Positions 18,589 to 27,665 of a DNA stretch of 64,000 nt are shown piece by piece. The stretch's first letter is position 1. The number at the start of each line of letters is the position of its first letter. The position numbers and the translations under genes were made by a program. The notes under the pieces were generated by a model. It searched no databases and had not been told where the DNA came from. It worked only from the letters and a program-made list of their open reading frames with translations. Source of the stretch: Ga0077536 sp035325705 (lineage in GTDB: Bacteria; Pseudomonadota; Gammaproteobacteria; Ga0077536); contig DAOKZI010000010.1 of NCBI GenBank assembly GCA_035325705.1, positions 96,202-160,201 on the forward strand, read 5' to 3'.

Positions 18589-18697
18589 CGGGAATGTCCT
18601 GTCGATTCGTTCACGGAAGCTTGCTGTATCCGATCAATCCGCGCGGAAGGCAAGCGGTGCTACGGCGGCCATGTCGCCGCCGGTAAAGGTCGATATG

Positions 18698-18832
18698 GCC
18701 ACAGAGAACACCGAGAACACAGAGGAATAGAGAGTGAGCCGAGCCTCGGCGATGATCTCGCCGAAAATGGCGCTCGCGTTACGGACGCTACAATACCAAT
18801 TCTTTCTCTGTGTTCTCGGTGTTCTCTGTGGC
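18698..18832. repeat. Family-3 inverted repeat element
   Basis: Perfect 27-base inverted ends (GCCACAGAGAACACCGAGAA... at 18698-18724, complement at 18806-18832) flank about 80 bases. The gap 18589-18872 holds this element and no gene. A second near-copy is at 62274-62400. Confidence 0.92.
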
Positions 18833-18872
18833 AAAAAATCCCCATGGCAGCCCGGGTGTAGCGCGTAACCGA

Positions 18873-20366
18873 TCAGTCCTTGGCCGCCCAGTGTGCGGGC
18901 AGTGCGTCGAGGATGATGGTCTTGGCTTCCAGGAACGGCAGCAGGCCGTCGACTCCGCCTTCACGCCCGGTGCCGGACTGCTTGAAGCCGCCGAAGCCGA
19001 TGGTGAAATCGCTGCGGAACGCGTTGTGGCCGACGGTGCCGCTGCGCAGCTCGCGCGCGACGGCATAGGCGCGCTCGACGTCGTTCGTGAACACCGAGGC
19101 GTTGAGCCCGTAGATGCTGTCGTTCGCGATCCGCACCGCGTCCGCTTCGTCCGCAGCGGGGATCACGCTGAGCACCGGCCCGAAGATTTCCTCGCGCGCG
19201 ATCGTCGAATGATTGTCGACGTTGCCGAACACCGTCGGCTCGACGAAGTAGCCCTTGGGTAGCTGAGCAGGACGGCCGCCCCCGGTCGCGAGCGTCGCGC
19301 CTTCCTGCTTGCCGAGCGCGATGTAGTGCTCGACGCGTTCGCGCTGCCGGCACATCGCGAGCGGCCCCATCTGCGTCGCGGGATCGAAGGGATCGCCGAC
19401 GCGCACGCGGCCGAAAGCGCCGGCGAGCGCCTCGAGCATTGCGTCGTGGCGCTTGCGCGTGACGATGATGCGCGTCAGCGACGAGCACACCTGACCGGTG
19501 AGAAAGGTCGCCCCGCCGGCGATGGTCTTCGCGGCGGTCCCGACGTCGTAGTCGTCGAGGATCACGGCCGCCGACTTGCCGCCGAGCTCGAGCGTGCAGC
19601 GCGCGATGCGCTCGCCGCACAGCGAGGCGATGCGGCGGCCCGCGGCGGTCGAGCCGGTGAAGGTGATCTTGTCGACGCCGGGATGGCGCACCAGCAGCTC
19701 GGACACCGCGCGATCGGCCGTCAGCACGTTGAGCACGCCGGGCGGCAGGCCGACCTCCTCGCAGCACTCGGCGAGCACGTAGGCGGCGGACGGCGCTTCC
19801 GGCGAAGGCTTGACGATCACCGTGCAGCCCGCGAGCAGCGCCGGCGCGCACTTGTAACCGAGCAGCAGCGAGGGGCCGTTCCACGGAATGATCGCGGCGA
19901 CCACGCCGACGGGCTCGCGGGCGAGCAGGCCCACCTTGCCGCCGCCGTGCGGGGTATGGCGCTCTTCGAAGGCGAACGTGTCGGCGAGGCCGGCGTAGTA
20001 GCGCCAGGTGCCGCCCAGCGTTTCCGACGTGCGCTGCGAGAGCTTGTGTACGACGCCGGACTCGATGGTCCAGATGAGGCCGAGATCCGCGGCGCGCGCC
20101 TCGACGGCGGCGCCGATCCGACGCAGGTAGTCGGCGCGCTCGCGATGCGTCAGGCGCGGCCACGGACCTTCGTCGAAGGCCTTGCGCGCGGCGGCGACCG
20201 CGCGCTCGACGTCCGCTTCCTGCGCTTCGGCAACGCGCTGGAACAGCGCCTCCGTGCCGGAATTGATGACCTCGAAGCGGGCGTCGGTGCTCGGCCGTGC
20301 CCACTCGCCGCCGATGTAGAAGCGATCGGGATGGCGCAGAAGCTCGGTTCGGATCGGGGCATTCAT
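18873..20366 (-). CDS. NAD(P)-dependent aldehyde dehydrogenase (second copy, divergent)
   Basis: The 497-residue enzyme has all catalytic landmarks of the superfamily: GVVAAIIPWNGPSLLLGYK, FTGSTAAGRRIAS, glutamate in LELGGKSAAVILDDYDV, and catalytic cysteine in FLTGQVCSSLTRIIV. The end block GGFKQSGTGREGGVDGLLPFL is also present. It differs widely from its neighbour, so it is not a recent duplicate. The start MNAPIRTELLRHPDRFYIGG is like that of the other two minus-strand genes here (MNAP...). A substrate such as a terpene- or hydroxycarbonyl-derived aldehyde is possible but unproven. Confidence 0.85.
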   Translation of the reverse strand: MNAPIRTELLRHPDRFYIGGEWARPSTDARFEVINSGTEALFQRVAEAQEADVERAVAAARKAFDEGPWPRLTHRERADYLRRIGAAVEARAADLGLIWTIESGVVHKLSQRTSETLGGTWRYYAGLADTFAFEERHTPHGGGKVGLLAREPVGVVAAIIPWNGPSLLLGYKCAPALLAGCTVIVKPSPEAPSAAYVLAECCEEVGLPPGVLNVLTADRAVSELLVRHPGVDKITFTGSTAAGRRIASLCGERIARCTLELGGKSAAVILDDYDVGTAAKTIAGGATFLTGQVCSSLTRIIVTRKRHDAMLEALAGAFGRVRVGDPFDPATQMGPLAMCRQRERVEHYIALGKQEGATLATGGGRPAQLPKGYFVEPTVFGNVDNHSTIAREEIFGPVLSVIPAADEADAVRIANDSIYGLNASVFTNDVERAYAVARELRSGTVGHNAFRSDFTIGFGGFKQSGTGREGGVDGLLPFLEAKTIILDALPAHWAAKD

Positions 20367-20598
20367 CGTGGGTCCTCCATTTTTTTGGAAGTTCTGAGCG
20401 AGTCCATCCGGGGCTGGTTCAAAGTCGGGCCAGCCGGGTCACGTTCGGTGGCTGCTCCATGATACCGCTCGAGCTTACGGATCTTCGCCCGCGCGCGGGC
20501 ACAACGGCGCTCCGTGACGCACCTTCGCCTCCGGTGCTTCGGTCGCTCGCTTCGCGAGCGCGCGCGCCACGCCGGCGAAACTTTGCAGCGTTCCTCCA

Positions 20599-21060
20599 TC
20601 AGGCGTCGAAACGCGGGGCCTGCGGCGCGGGCGCCAGGAGATCCTCGGCCTCGTCGCGCTGGGCGGCCCGGCACACGGCCGCGCCGAGCGCATGCAGCGC
20701 GGCCGCGCTCGCCGCAAAAGAGACTTCGAAGCCGTCGGCGGTCGCAAGGTTCACGATCAGCGGCACGCTCGCATCGGCGCCCGCCTCGAGCGTCCAGTCG
20801 CCGAGCGGATAGACCAGACGCAAGCTCGGGTCGCCGTGCCGGCGTTGCAGCGCGAGACGCGCGACGCGCGGCAGGCTCATCACGAGCTGCTGCAGGACCT
20901 CGCTGGGCAGGCTGAGCGCGACGCGCGCGCCGTCCGCACTCTCGCCGACGAGGCTGATCCGCGCGCCGTCGGGCGTGAGCTCGATCCCGCGCAGCGCCTG
21001 CGCTTCGAGCGTGTAGCGCGCCGGGGCGGCGTCCACGCCGGGTTTCAACGGTGCATTCAT
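20599..21060 (-). CDS. Conserved-looking cytoplasmic protein of unknown function
   Basis: The 153-residue product has no signal peptide or membrane segment. It mixes beta-strand-like pieces (GIELTPDGARISLVGES, DPSLRLVYPLGDWTLEAGADASVPLIVNLAT) with an alanine-rich helical C-terminus. I do not recognise a family. Codon use is like the neighbours. A possible sigma-70 promoter lies upstream on the minus strand (TTGCAT, 17 bases, GATATA, about 21117-21145). It is in line with the two aldehyde dehydrogenases and could belong to the same metabolic neighbourhood, but that is only context. Confidence 0.6.
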   Translation of the reverse strand: MNAPLKPGVDAAPARYTLEAQALRGIELTPDGARISLVGESADGARVALSLPSEVLQQLVMSLPRVARLALQRRHGDPSLRLVYPLGDWTLEAGADASVPLIVNLATADGFEVSFAASAAALHALGAAVCRAAQRDEAEDLLAPAPQAPRFDA

Positions 21061-21206
21061 GTTCGGCTCCGGAGGTCCGCTCGGTCAGGAGACGGTGGTG
21101 ACCGCGCCAGGTTCGTCGTTATATCAGATCAAACACAACGAAATGCAAGCCTGTCGGCGCCGGGGAAATCGGCTGCAATCGCCGGATGAGGCGCGGCCGC
21201 GCGGAC

Positions 21207-22073
21207 TCAGGCGCGCAGCACGCGCTCGATCAGCGGCAGCGCCATCTCCACCGCCTCTCTGCCCGCCGCGATTGCCTCGGCGCCGCGATGGAAATCCATC
21301 ACGCCCATCGGCCCGAGACGGGGCGCGATGACGACGTCCGGCGGATCGCCGGCGAGCCGGCTGCGCGCGATGCGCGTCTGCATGATGTGGATGGTGGCGT
21401 TCATCACCGCGGTCAGCGAGGGCGTGTCTTCGCCGTTGCGGAAAGTGAAACGCTGCGTCAGACGGCCGAGGCCGCTGGTGCGGGTGTCGGCATCGATCGC
21501 CGTGCGCTGCGGACTGCCGATCAAATCCGCGCCGAGATCGACGGCAATCACGACGTCCGCGCCCATCGCGCGCGCGAGGGCGACGGGGATCGGGTTCACG
21601 AGGCCGCCGTCGGCGAGCCAGCGGCCGTCGCGCCGCACGGGCGAGAACAGGCCCGGCAGCGCGATGGAGGCGCGCACGGCCTCGGCCACGCGCCCTTCGC
21701 GCAGCCAGATCTCCTGGCCGCGGCCGAGATCGGTCGCGACGCAGGCGAAGGGCACGCGCAGCTCGGCGAAGCTCGCATCGACGAAGCGCTCGGCGAACAG
21801 CCGCATGACCTTCTCGCCTTTCAGGATCCCGCTCTGCAGATCGAGATCGAAGAGTCTGATCACGTCCTGCCAGAGCAGGCTAGAAACCCACTCGGCGAGC
21901 GCCCCCGCCTGGCCGTTCGCATGGGCCGCGCCGACGAGCGCGCCGATCGAGCAGCCGGCCACCAGATCCGGCTGCACGCCGCGCGCGGCCAGCGCCTGGA
22001 TCACGCCGAGATGCGCCCAGCCGCGCGCCGAGCCGCTGCCGAGAACGAGACCGATGCGAGATGTCGTGGCCAC
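21207..22073 (-). CDS. Patatin-like phospholipase (RssA type)
   Basis: The 288-residue product is a patatin-like serine hydrolase. It shows the oxyanion motif GSGSARGWAHLGV at about residue 10, the nucleophile elbow GCSIG (GxSxG) at about residue 42, and the catalytic aspartate in DGG within LADGGLVNPIPVAL. Such proteins are predicted to hydrolyse acyl esters in the cytoplasm. The start is taken as the GTG at 22073, because the open frame upstream runs into a palindromic repeat at 22174 onward and codes for nonsense-like Arg-rich sequence. No other typical start codon with a ribosome site is evident. Confidence 0.82.
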   Translation of the reverse strand: MATTSRIGLVLGSGSARGWAHLGVIQALAARGVQPDLVAGCSIGALVGAAHANGQAGALAEWVSSLLWQDVIRLFDLDLQSGILKGEKVMRLFAERFVDASFAELRVPFACVATDLGRGQEIWLREGRVAEAVRASIALPGLFSPVRRDGRWLADGGLVNPIPVALARAMGADVVIAVDLGADLIGSPQRTAIDADTRTSGLGRLTQRFTFRNGEDTPSLTAVMNATIHIMQTRIARSRLAGDPPDVVIAPRLGPMGVMDFHRGAEAIAAGREAVEMALPLIERVLRA

Positions 22074-22173
22074 GACCGGACGATAGCGCGGCCTCGCGCG
22101 CGCCGAAAGGCGCGTGCCAGCGACGAGGACAGAGACATTGCGCTCGTAGCATGCCGGGCGCTCCCTTCGTTCT

Positions 22174-22368
22174 CGTAGCCCGGGTGCAGCGTAGCGGAAC
22201 CCGGGATCCGGCATACCCGATACGCAAGCGCCTTCGGCCCTGCGCGGCGCGCACCATGCCAGGTCTTTTCGGCTGCATGAGAGGACGGCGGGCGCCGATC
22301 CCGGGTTACGAAGATCCTTGTCTTGTAGCCCGGAAGGAGCGCCGCGCAGCGGCGCGGAATCCGGGAGA
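22174..22368. repeat. Family-1 repeat cluster
   Basis: Three units follow one another: CGTAGCCCGGGTGCAGCG at 22174, an inverted partner ending in CCCGGGTTACGA near 22300, and a third (GTAGCCCGGAAGGAGCGCC) at 22323-22368. The 22074-22464 gap holds these and the family-2 unit that follows, and no gene. Confidence 0.8.
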
Positions 22369-22416
22369 AGGGCTCACCACGCCTCTTTCATGATTGGGGT
22401 GACGCGCGCCTCATCA

Positions 22417-22448
22417 CCGTTGGGCTGACGAAGGAAGCCCAACCTACG
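22417..22448. repeat. Family-2 palindromic repeat unit
   Basis: A short hairpin unit, GTTGGGCT-GACGAAGG-AAGCCCAAC followed by CTACGG, is repeated at 34143, 53537 and 63831. Confidence 0.85.
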
Positions 22449-22464
22449 GCTTCTCGAGGCAGGA

Positions 22465-22686
22465 TTACGACAGAAACCAGCGCCGCGCGATGGACGCGGC
22501 CCTGGCCAGCGTGAGCTCGCCGGCCAGGGTCCGGCGCACGAGCTGCTGCGCGAGCTCGGGATGATCGACCATCAGGTGCTGCAGCACGACCAGATCGTCG
22601 ACGCGGCCCCGCGCCAGATCGGCGAGCAGCTTCGCGAGCTCGCGCACGCGGCGGCGCTCGGCGAGATCGACGATCTGCGCGCTCAT
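22465..22686 (-). CDS. Small helical protein of unknown function
   Basis: The 73-residue product from the ATG at 22686 is predominantly alpha-helical and charged (IVDLAERRRVRELAKLLADLARGRVDDLVVLQHLMVDHPELAQQLVRRTL). It has no membrane segment. Coding is supported by its even helical character and high Leu content; no family was recognised. The stretch from 22687 to 23040 upstream of it shows no further gene that I can support. Confidence 0.45.
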   Translation of the reverse strand: MSAQIVDLAERRRVRELAKLLADLARGRVDDLVVLQHLMVDHPELAQQLVRRTLAGELTLARAASIARRWFLS

Positions 22687-23040
22687 CGCGCGGCCTCGCA
22701 TTGCCGCCGCGTCGCTGCGCGCGCCTCTGCGAGCGCGCGGCCGCGCGCGTGCGTGGACGCGACCGGGCGTCGGCGCGCTTGCTCGGGGAGCGGCGAAGTC
22801 GTGTGATACGTGTTCATCGAGCGGGCGATGGAATCAATCTGCACGGCCATGCGAGCGGATGATCGACCGCGGGAAGCGACGCTTGAGCCCGTCTGGCGCG
22901 CCTGCGCCGGCGTCCTACAGCGCCGCCTTCGGCTGCCGGCCGCTGCGCCCGCGCCTGCCCGCGGCGTTACTTCCCATCGCCCGCGGGCCGGCCTTTACGC
23001 CATGCCCGGCCCGCGGAGCTGCGGAGGGACGAGCCGTCTC

Positions 23041-24408
23041 TCAGACGTCGCCCGCCCACTTGAACGGCCCGTAGAGGCCCTGGGCGATGTCCAGGCGATC
23101 GCGCTCCGCGCCGCCTAGCCATAGCTGCACGATCTTGTAGTCGCGCATGTATTTTTCGAGATGGCTCTCATAGGCGTAGCCGGCCGATCCCATGAGCTGC
23201 ATGCCCTTGTTGGTGACGAGCTCGGCGGTCTCGCCGGCGAAGGAGCGCGCGGCGGAAAACTTCGCCTTCATGTGCGCTTCCCACGGCTGGCCGTAGATTT
23301 CCGGGCGCATCACCTGCGAGGTCACGCTGAGGTAGTACTGGCGGCAAATTTCGATCGCGCGGTACATCTCGGCGATGGTCGCGGCGAACAGCGAGCGTTC
23401 GCGCATCGGCGTGCCGGCGATGATGCGGTTCTGCGTCCAGTCCATGACGATCTCCAGCACGGCCTCCGACAGGCCGGTGAGGCGCGCCGCGCCGGCGAGG
23501 CGGCCGAGGCCGATCACATAGCCTTTGATGAGCTTGGAGCCCTGTCCCCGCTGCGTGTCGATGCGATAGCGCTGCGGGATGCGGACGTCGTTGAACCAGA
23601 TGTCGGTGTTCGCTTCGGTGTAGCTGAAGCCCATCTTCTGATACGGCTGCGAGAACGACAGGCCGGCCGCGTCCGCCGGCACGTAGAAGATCCCGACGTT
23701 GTCGTCGCCGCCGGCGCGGTCCGTGATCGCGCACACCCAGTAGCCGAGATGGCCGTTCATGTACTCGCTGCGGAAGTGCTCCGGCGCGCCCGAGGGGCCC
23801 GGCCACAGCTTGTGGCCGTTGATGACGTAGTGATCGCCGTCCGCGCGCGCCATCACGTTCATCGTGCGGTACTCGAGCGCGGGATCCTCGACGTTGGCGC
23901 CGCCGGCGGGCTCGGTGATCGCGAAGCACGCGGTCCACACCTCGTTGCCGGCGATGCGCGGCGCGAACTCCTCGATCAAGTCCTCGCGCCCCGCGGCGAG
24001 CATCACCGACACCGCCCAGTGCAGCTTGCCGACCTTGGTGGCGAGGCCGATGTCGGCGCGCGACAGCTCCTCGTTGATCATCTGGCGCACCACCGGCCGA
24101 TAGCCGAGGCCACCGAATTTCGTCGGCAGGATGGCCTTGGTGACGCCGAAGTCGCAGAGCTTGGCGTAGAGGCGGTGGATGGTCTTCTTCGCGAGCACGG
24201 GATCGCGATGCCAACCGCCCTCGAGATCGTGGCGATGAGGCATCAGCTCGCGATCGACGAAGGCGCGGAAATGCTCGGCGATCTCGATCTCCTCCTCCGT
24301 GCAGAAGGCGAGATTGTACTTCTGGCGCGGGCTCAAGAGCCTGTAGCCGCCTAGGCCCTGCGCATTGGGCTGGTGCATCTGACAATCGGCGGGGATGGGT
24401 TTGTTCAT
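23041..24408 (-). CDS. Acyl-CoA dehydrogenase family protein
   Basis: The 455-residue product is an FAD-dependent acyl-CoA dehydrogenase, which introduces an alpha-beta double bond into an acyl-CoA thioester. Visible blocks are KAILPTKFGGLGY, the substrate/FAD block WTACFAITEPAGGANVEDPA, and GHKLWPGPSGAPEHF (an unusual variant of the NGxKxWITN element). The helical C-terminal block AELVTNKGMQLMGSAGYAYESHLEKYMRD, typical of the family, is also present. It is longer at the N-terminus than fatty-acid enzymes (about 380 residues). The ATG at 24408 opens a family-like N-terminus; frames further upstream are Arg/Pro-rich. The substrate is unknown. Confidence 0.83.
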   Translation of the reverse strand: MNKPIPADCQMHQPNAQGLGGYRLLSPRQKYNLAFCTEEEIEIAEHFRAFVDRELMPHRHDLEGGWHRDPVLAKKTIHRLYAKLCDFGVTKAILPTKFGGLGYRPVVRQMINEELSRADIGLATKVGKLHWAVSVMLAAGREDLIEEFAPRIAGNEVWTACFAITEPAGGANVEDPALEYRTMNVMARADGDHYVINGHKLWPGPSGAPEHFRSEYMNGHLGYWVCAITDRAGGDDNVGIFYVPADAAGLSFSQPYQKMGFSYTEANTDIWFNDVRIPQRYRIDTQRGQGSKLIKGYVIGLGRLAGAARLTGLSEAVLEIVMDWTQNRIIAGTPMRERSLFAATIAEMYRAIEICRQYYLSVTSQVMRPEIYGQPWEAHMKAKFSAARSFAGETAELVTNKGMQLMGSAGYAYESHLEKYMRDYKIVQLWLGGAERDRLDIAQGLYGPFKWAGDV

Positions 24409-24610
24409 GGGCGGTCTCCGGTCGCATCGCGACGATGAGCGGGCTGGACGCGCTCGATTGTCCGGGGTCGGCGAAGGCCGTGTCAAAACGGGCTACGGTG
24501 CCGGCTCGCAGCGGTGAATCGCCGCGAGGCCGAAGACGCAGGCGAGCGCAGAGAAATCCGCGGCGTCCGTGCGAAATGGGCGCGGCGCACGCGCCGGCCG
24601 GCAGCGCACA

Positions 24611-24625
24611 CAATGTTTGACATTG
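24611..24625. promoter_or_regulatory. Perfect inverted repeat in divergent gap
   Basis: CAATGT-TTG-ACATTG is a perfect dyad with a three-base spacer in the 326-base gap between the acyl-CoA dehydrogenase and the glutamate synthase-like gene. It overlaps a consensus -35 hexamer (TTGACA). An operator is plausible; the binding protein is unknown. I see no gene in this gap. Confidence 0.45.
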
Positions 24626-24734
24626 CGGCCGGGCCGCGGCCGGCATGCGCCGCTCCGGCGCCGCGCTGCACGCCTCTTCCGTCGCGGGCGGGCTGCTATC
24701 ATCCCCGCGTCGCAGCTTTCATCGGAGGACGAGC

Positions 24735-26387
24735 GTGCTGGACGCGATCGATGCACAACTTCCGCAGCGCTACTGGGCCTGGGCCCTGTGCATCGTCGCC
24801 ACCCTCGCGTGCCTCGTGCTCGCCACGCACTCCGCGTGGTTCCTGTGGCCGGCAGCGCTGGCCGGCGGCCTGTCGCTCCTCGGCTTCGTCGACTACACGC
24901 AGCCGCGCCACGCGATCCGGCGCAACTATCCCCTGCTCGCGCACTTCCGGTTCTTCTTCGAATACATCCGGCCCGAGATCCGCCAGTACTTCATCGAATC
25001 GGACACCGAGGAGCTGCCCTACTCGCGCGCGCAGCGCTCGATCGTCTATCAGCGCGCGAAAGGCGTACCGGACAAGCGGCCGTTCGGCACGCAGGTCGAC
25101 GTCTATCAGGCCGACTACGAGTGGATCAACCACTCGATGGCGCCGACCGAGATCCCGCATCACGACTTCCGCATCGAGGTCGGCGGCCCGCACTGCACGC
25201 GGCCCTACTCGGCGAGCGTGTTCAACATCTCGGCGATGAGCTACGGGGCGCTATCGGCGCACGCGATCCTCGCCCTCAACATGGGCGCGCGCCGCGGCGG
25301 TTTCTATCACGACACCGGCGAAGGTTCGGCCTCGCGCTATCACCGCGAGCCGGGCGGCGATCTCGTGTGGGAAATAGGCTCTGGCTACTTCGGCTGTCGC
25401 GACGCGCAGGGGCGCTTCGATCCGGGGCGCTTCCGCGACAGCGCGGCGCTCGAGCAGGTCAAGATGATCGAAATCAAACTCTCGCAGGGCGCGAAGCCGG
25501 GCCACGGCGGCGTGCTGCCGGGACCGAAGGTGACGAAGGAAATTGCCGCGGCGCGCGGCGTCGCCCTCGGTCAGGACTGCGTCTCGCCCGCGCGTCATTC
25601 CGCATTCACGACGCCGCTCGAGATGATGCATTTCGTCGCCACGCTGCGCGAGCTCGCGCTCGGCAAGCCGATCGGGCTCAAGTTCGCGATCGGCCATCCC
25701 TGGGAGTGGTTCGCGGTGGTGAAGGCGATGCAGGAGACGGGCATCACGCCCGACTTCGTCGTCGTCGACGGCGGCGAAGGCGGCACGGGCGCCGCGCCGC
25801 TCGAATTTTCCGATCACGTCGGCGCTCCGCTGCGCGAAGCGCTGATGCTGGTACACAACACACTGGTCGGCGTGAACCTGCGCGACCAGGTGAAAATCGG
25901 CGCGTCCGGCAAGATCGTCACCGCCTTCGACATCGCGCGCACGGTCGCGATGGGCGCCGACTGGTGCAACGCGGCGCGCGGTTTCATGTTCGCCCTCGGC
26001 TGCCTGCAGGCGCAGGCCTGCCACACTGGACTGTGCCCGACCGGTGTCACCACGCAGGATCCGAGGCGGATGCGCGCGCTGGTCGTGCCGGACAAGGCCG
26101 AGCGCGTGTATCAATTCCACGAGCAGACGCTGCACGCCTTGAAGGAGCTGCTCGCTGCCGCGGGTCTGACGCATCCCTCGCAGCTCGGGCCCGAGCACGT
26201 GATCCGCCGCGTGTCCTCGACTGAAGTCCGCTCGCTCGCCGCCCTGCATCCCTGGATACAGCCCGGCGCGCTGCTGACGACGGTGCCCGATCACCCGGTG
26301 TTCAAGGTGTTCTGGTCCGTCTCGCACGCCGATTCCTTCGCGCCTCCGCCGCACGTGCTGTCGATGCATACGACCAAGGCGCGCTGA
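24735..26387 (+). CDS. FMN-binding glutamate synthase family protein, membrane-anchored
   Basis: The 550-residue protein carries a glutamate-synthase-type FMN and iron-sulfur barrel domain behind an N-terminal hydrophobic pair (about residues 15-52). Landmarks are the FNISAMSYGALSAHAI block, the FMN region GAKPGHGGVLPGPKVT, the VDGGEGGTGAAPLEFSDHVG block, and the cysteine cluster C-x5-C-x4-C (CLQAQACHTGLC) for a 3Fe-4S centre. There is no amidotransferase domain, so it is not a complete GltB. The physiological reaction of this stand-alone, membrane-linked type is not established. The start is the GTG at 24735 with GGAGGA five bases upstream. Confidence 0.85.
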   Translation: MLDAIDAQLPQRYWAWALCIVATLACLVLATHSAWFLWPAALAGGLSLLGFVDYTQPRHAIRRNYPLLAHFRFFFEYIRPEIRQYFIESDTEELPYSRAQRSIVYQRAKGVPDKRPFGTQVDVYQADYEWINHSMAPTEIPHHDFRIEVGGPHCTRPYSASVFNISAMSYGALSAHAILALNMGARRGGFYHDTGEGSASRYHREPGGDLVWEIGSGYFGCRDAQGRFDPGRFRDSAALEQVKMIEIKLSQGAKPGHGGVLPGPKVTKEIAAARGVALGQDCVSPARHSAFTTPLEMMHFVATLRELALGKPIGLKFAIGHPWEWFAVVKAMQETGITPDFVVVDGGEGGTGAAPLEFSDHVGAPLREALMLVHNTLVGVNLRDQVKIGASGKIVTAFDIARTVAMGADWCNAARGFMFALGCLQAQACHTGLCPTGVTTQDPRRMRALVVPDKAERVYQFHEQTLHALKELLAAAGLTHPSQLGPEHVIRRVSSTEVRSLAALHPWIQPGALLTTVPDHPVFKVFWSVSHADSFAPPPHVLSMHTTKAR

Positions 26388-26406
26388 ACGCGGCCGGCAT
26401 CTCGTT

Positions 26407-26503
26407 CCGTAGCCCGGGTGCAGCGTAGCGGAGCCCGGGATCTTCATCACTGCCAGACGCCGAATCCCGGGTTACGCGCTGCGCGCTCCACCCGGGCTAC
26501 GGA
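26407..26503. repeat. Family-1 palindromic repeat pair
   Basis: The left unit CGTAGCCCGGGTGCAGCG and an inverted right unit ending CCACCCGGGCTACGG lie just downstream of the glutamate synthase-like gene. Confidence 0.8.
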
Positions 26504-26589
26504 GCGTCTGTCAGCCGAACCGTCCCTGCGCACGACTCAGGGCGCCCGCGTCTGGCCCTCCGCTGGCCGCGCGTTTGCACCTCCGTGGC

Positions 26590-26796
26590 ATGGATCGATT
26601 GCCTCTTCCGGTCGGCCTGCGCTTCGCGACTCACACCGGCGCGGCTTTCGCGCTGATGCTCCTGCCCTGCGCGCTGCAGGTCGCGTGCTACTTGGGCCTG
26701 CTGCCCGCGGGCTGCGCCGAGGAGCTGCTGGCGCTGTCGATCAGCGGTGCCGCGGTCGGCAGCGTGCAGCTCTTGCGCCGTCTGTGCGAGAGCTGA
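26590..26796 (+). CDS. Possible small membrane protein
   Basis: A 68-residue frame starts MDRLPLPVGLRF and contains two hydrophobic stretches (about residues 19-39 and 46-60), which would suit a small inner-membrane protein. There is no clear ribosome site and no recognised family. It is listed because the composition is protein-like, but it could be spurious. Confidence 0.35.
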   Translation: MDRLPLPVGLRFATHTGAAFALMLLPCALQVACYLGLLPAGCAEELLALSISGAAVGSVQLLRRLCES

Positions 26797-26824
26797 GCGC
26801 CCGAGGCGTGCAGCTTTGTCCTTA

Positions 26825-26845
26825 CGCGTGTAAAGCTTGCACGCC
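26825..26845. promoter_or_regulatory. Candidate activator-binding inverted repeat
   Basis: GCGTGTAA-AGC-TTGCACGC is a near-perfect dyad about 100 bases upstream of the sigma-54-type promoter at 26942. Similar 21-base dyads lie at 31993, 38097, 45084 and 63762. An enhancer site for the sigma-54 activator encoded at 36162 is a hypothesis. Confidence 0.45.
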
Positions 26846-26941
26846 CCGCGCGGTCGGTGTTTGCCCTATGGCGTGAAGCACACGCGCCGCGTGGCCGAAA
26901 AACTACGCGCTTGTCGCGTAGATGCCTGTTCACGACCTGCG

Positions 26942-26957
26942 TGGCATACGCCTTGCT
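26942..26957 (+). promoter_or_regulatory. Sigma-54-type promoter for the beta-barrel/OmpA pair
   Basis: TGGCATAcgccTTGCT matches the -24/-12 consensus with the exact GG-N10-GC spacing. Predicted transcription start is about 26968, giving a 73-base leader before the ATG at 27041. Confidence 0.72.
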
Positions 26958-27040
26958 CACCCCGGTGCATTCATCGTGGACGACGCGCAGGCCCCGGGCG
27001 CGTCGTTCGTCCAGCACGCACCGACGGGCAGGTCACGCTC

Positions 27041-27655
27041 ATGACACACTCCACGCTCACCGCCGTTTCTGCCGCGCTGTGCGCGGCGCTCGCGCTGCCC
27101 GCCTGGGCGGCCGACGACACGATGTCTTCCGCCAGCGCTAGTGCCGATGCCAGCAGCAGCGGCGCGCAGGCCAACGATCCCGGCGCGATGCCGCCTTACA
27201 CGCCGGATCCGGGCCCGCAGGCCGGCAACTGGGAAGCGACGCTGACCGGCACCGGCCAGTCCGACGACGACTTCGACAACTCTGCCTTCGGCGTCACGGG
27301 TTCGCTGGGCAAGTACCTCACGAAGAACTGGCTCGCGACCTTCAAGCAGGGACTGTCGCTCGACGAAGAAAGCGATCTCGCCGGCGACAGCACGCTCGTC
27401 AACGGGCGCTCGGTGCTGCAGGGCGCCTATCAGTGGGATTTCGCGAAGTGGCAGCCGTATCTCGGCATGAACGTCGGCTATGTCTACGGCGCGACCACCG
27501 ACGACGAGGCGATTTTCGGCCCTGAGCTGGGCCTGAAGTACTTCGTCAACGAGAGCACTTTCATGTTCGGCAACATCGGCTACGAAGTGCCTTTCGACGA
27601 ATGCTGCAACGAAGGCTCGGTGCCTTATTCGCTCGGCATCGGCTTCACGTTCTAA
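27041..27655 (+). CDS. Small outer-membrane beta-barrel-like protein
   Basis: The 204-residue product has a signal peptide (MTHSTLTAVSAALCAALALPAWA). A Ser/Ala-rich linker follows (about residues 24-50), then a strand-rich part with alternating aromatic residues ending in a terminal phenylalanine (YSLGIGFTF). This is the usual signature of an outer-membrane barrel of six to eight strands. Strand-like pieces include NWEATLTGTG, AFGVTGSLGKYLTKNWLATFKQGL, YLGMNVGYVYGA and TFMFGNIGYEVPF. The specific family is not certain. It is followed after ten bases by an OmpA-like gene and preceded by a sigma-54-type promoter, so the two probably form an operon. Confidence 0.7.
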   Translation: MTHSTLTAVSAALCAALALPAWAADDTMSSASASADASSSGAQANDPGAMPPYTPDPGPQAGNWEATLTGTGQSDDDFDNSAFGVTGSLGKYLTKNWLATFKQGLSLDEESDLAGDSTLVNGRSVLQGAYQWDFAKWQPYLGMNVGYVYGATTDDEAIFGPELGLKYFVNESTFMFGNIGYEVPFDECCNEGSVPYSLGIGFTF

Positions 27656-27665
27656 GGACGAGATC

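Noticed and set aside
18698..18832. Family-3 element as an insertion sequence.
   Set aside because: The centre is only about 80 bases and has no open frame for a transposase.
22810..23118. A 102-codon plus-strand frame in the gap before the acyl-CoA dehydrogenase.
   Set aside because: The product is Arg/Pro/Ala-rich without structure, its end overlaps the real dehydrogenase gene, and there is no ribosome site.
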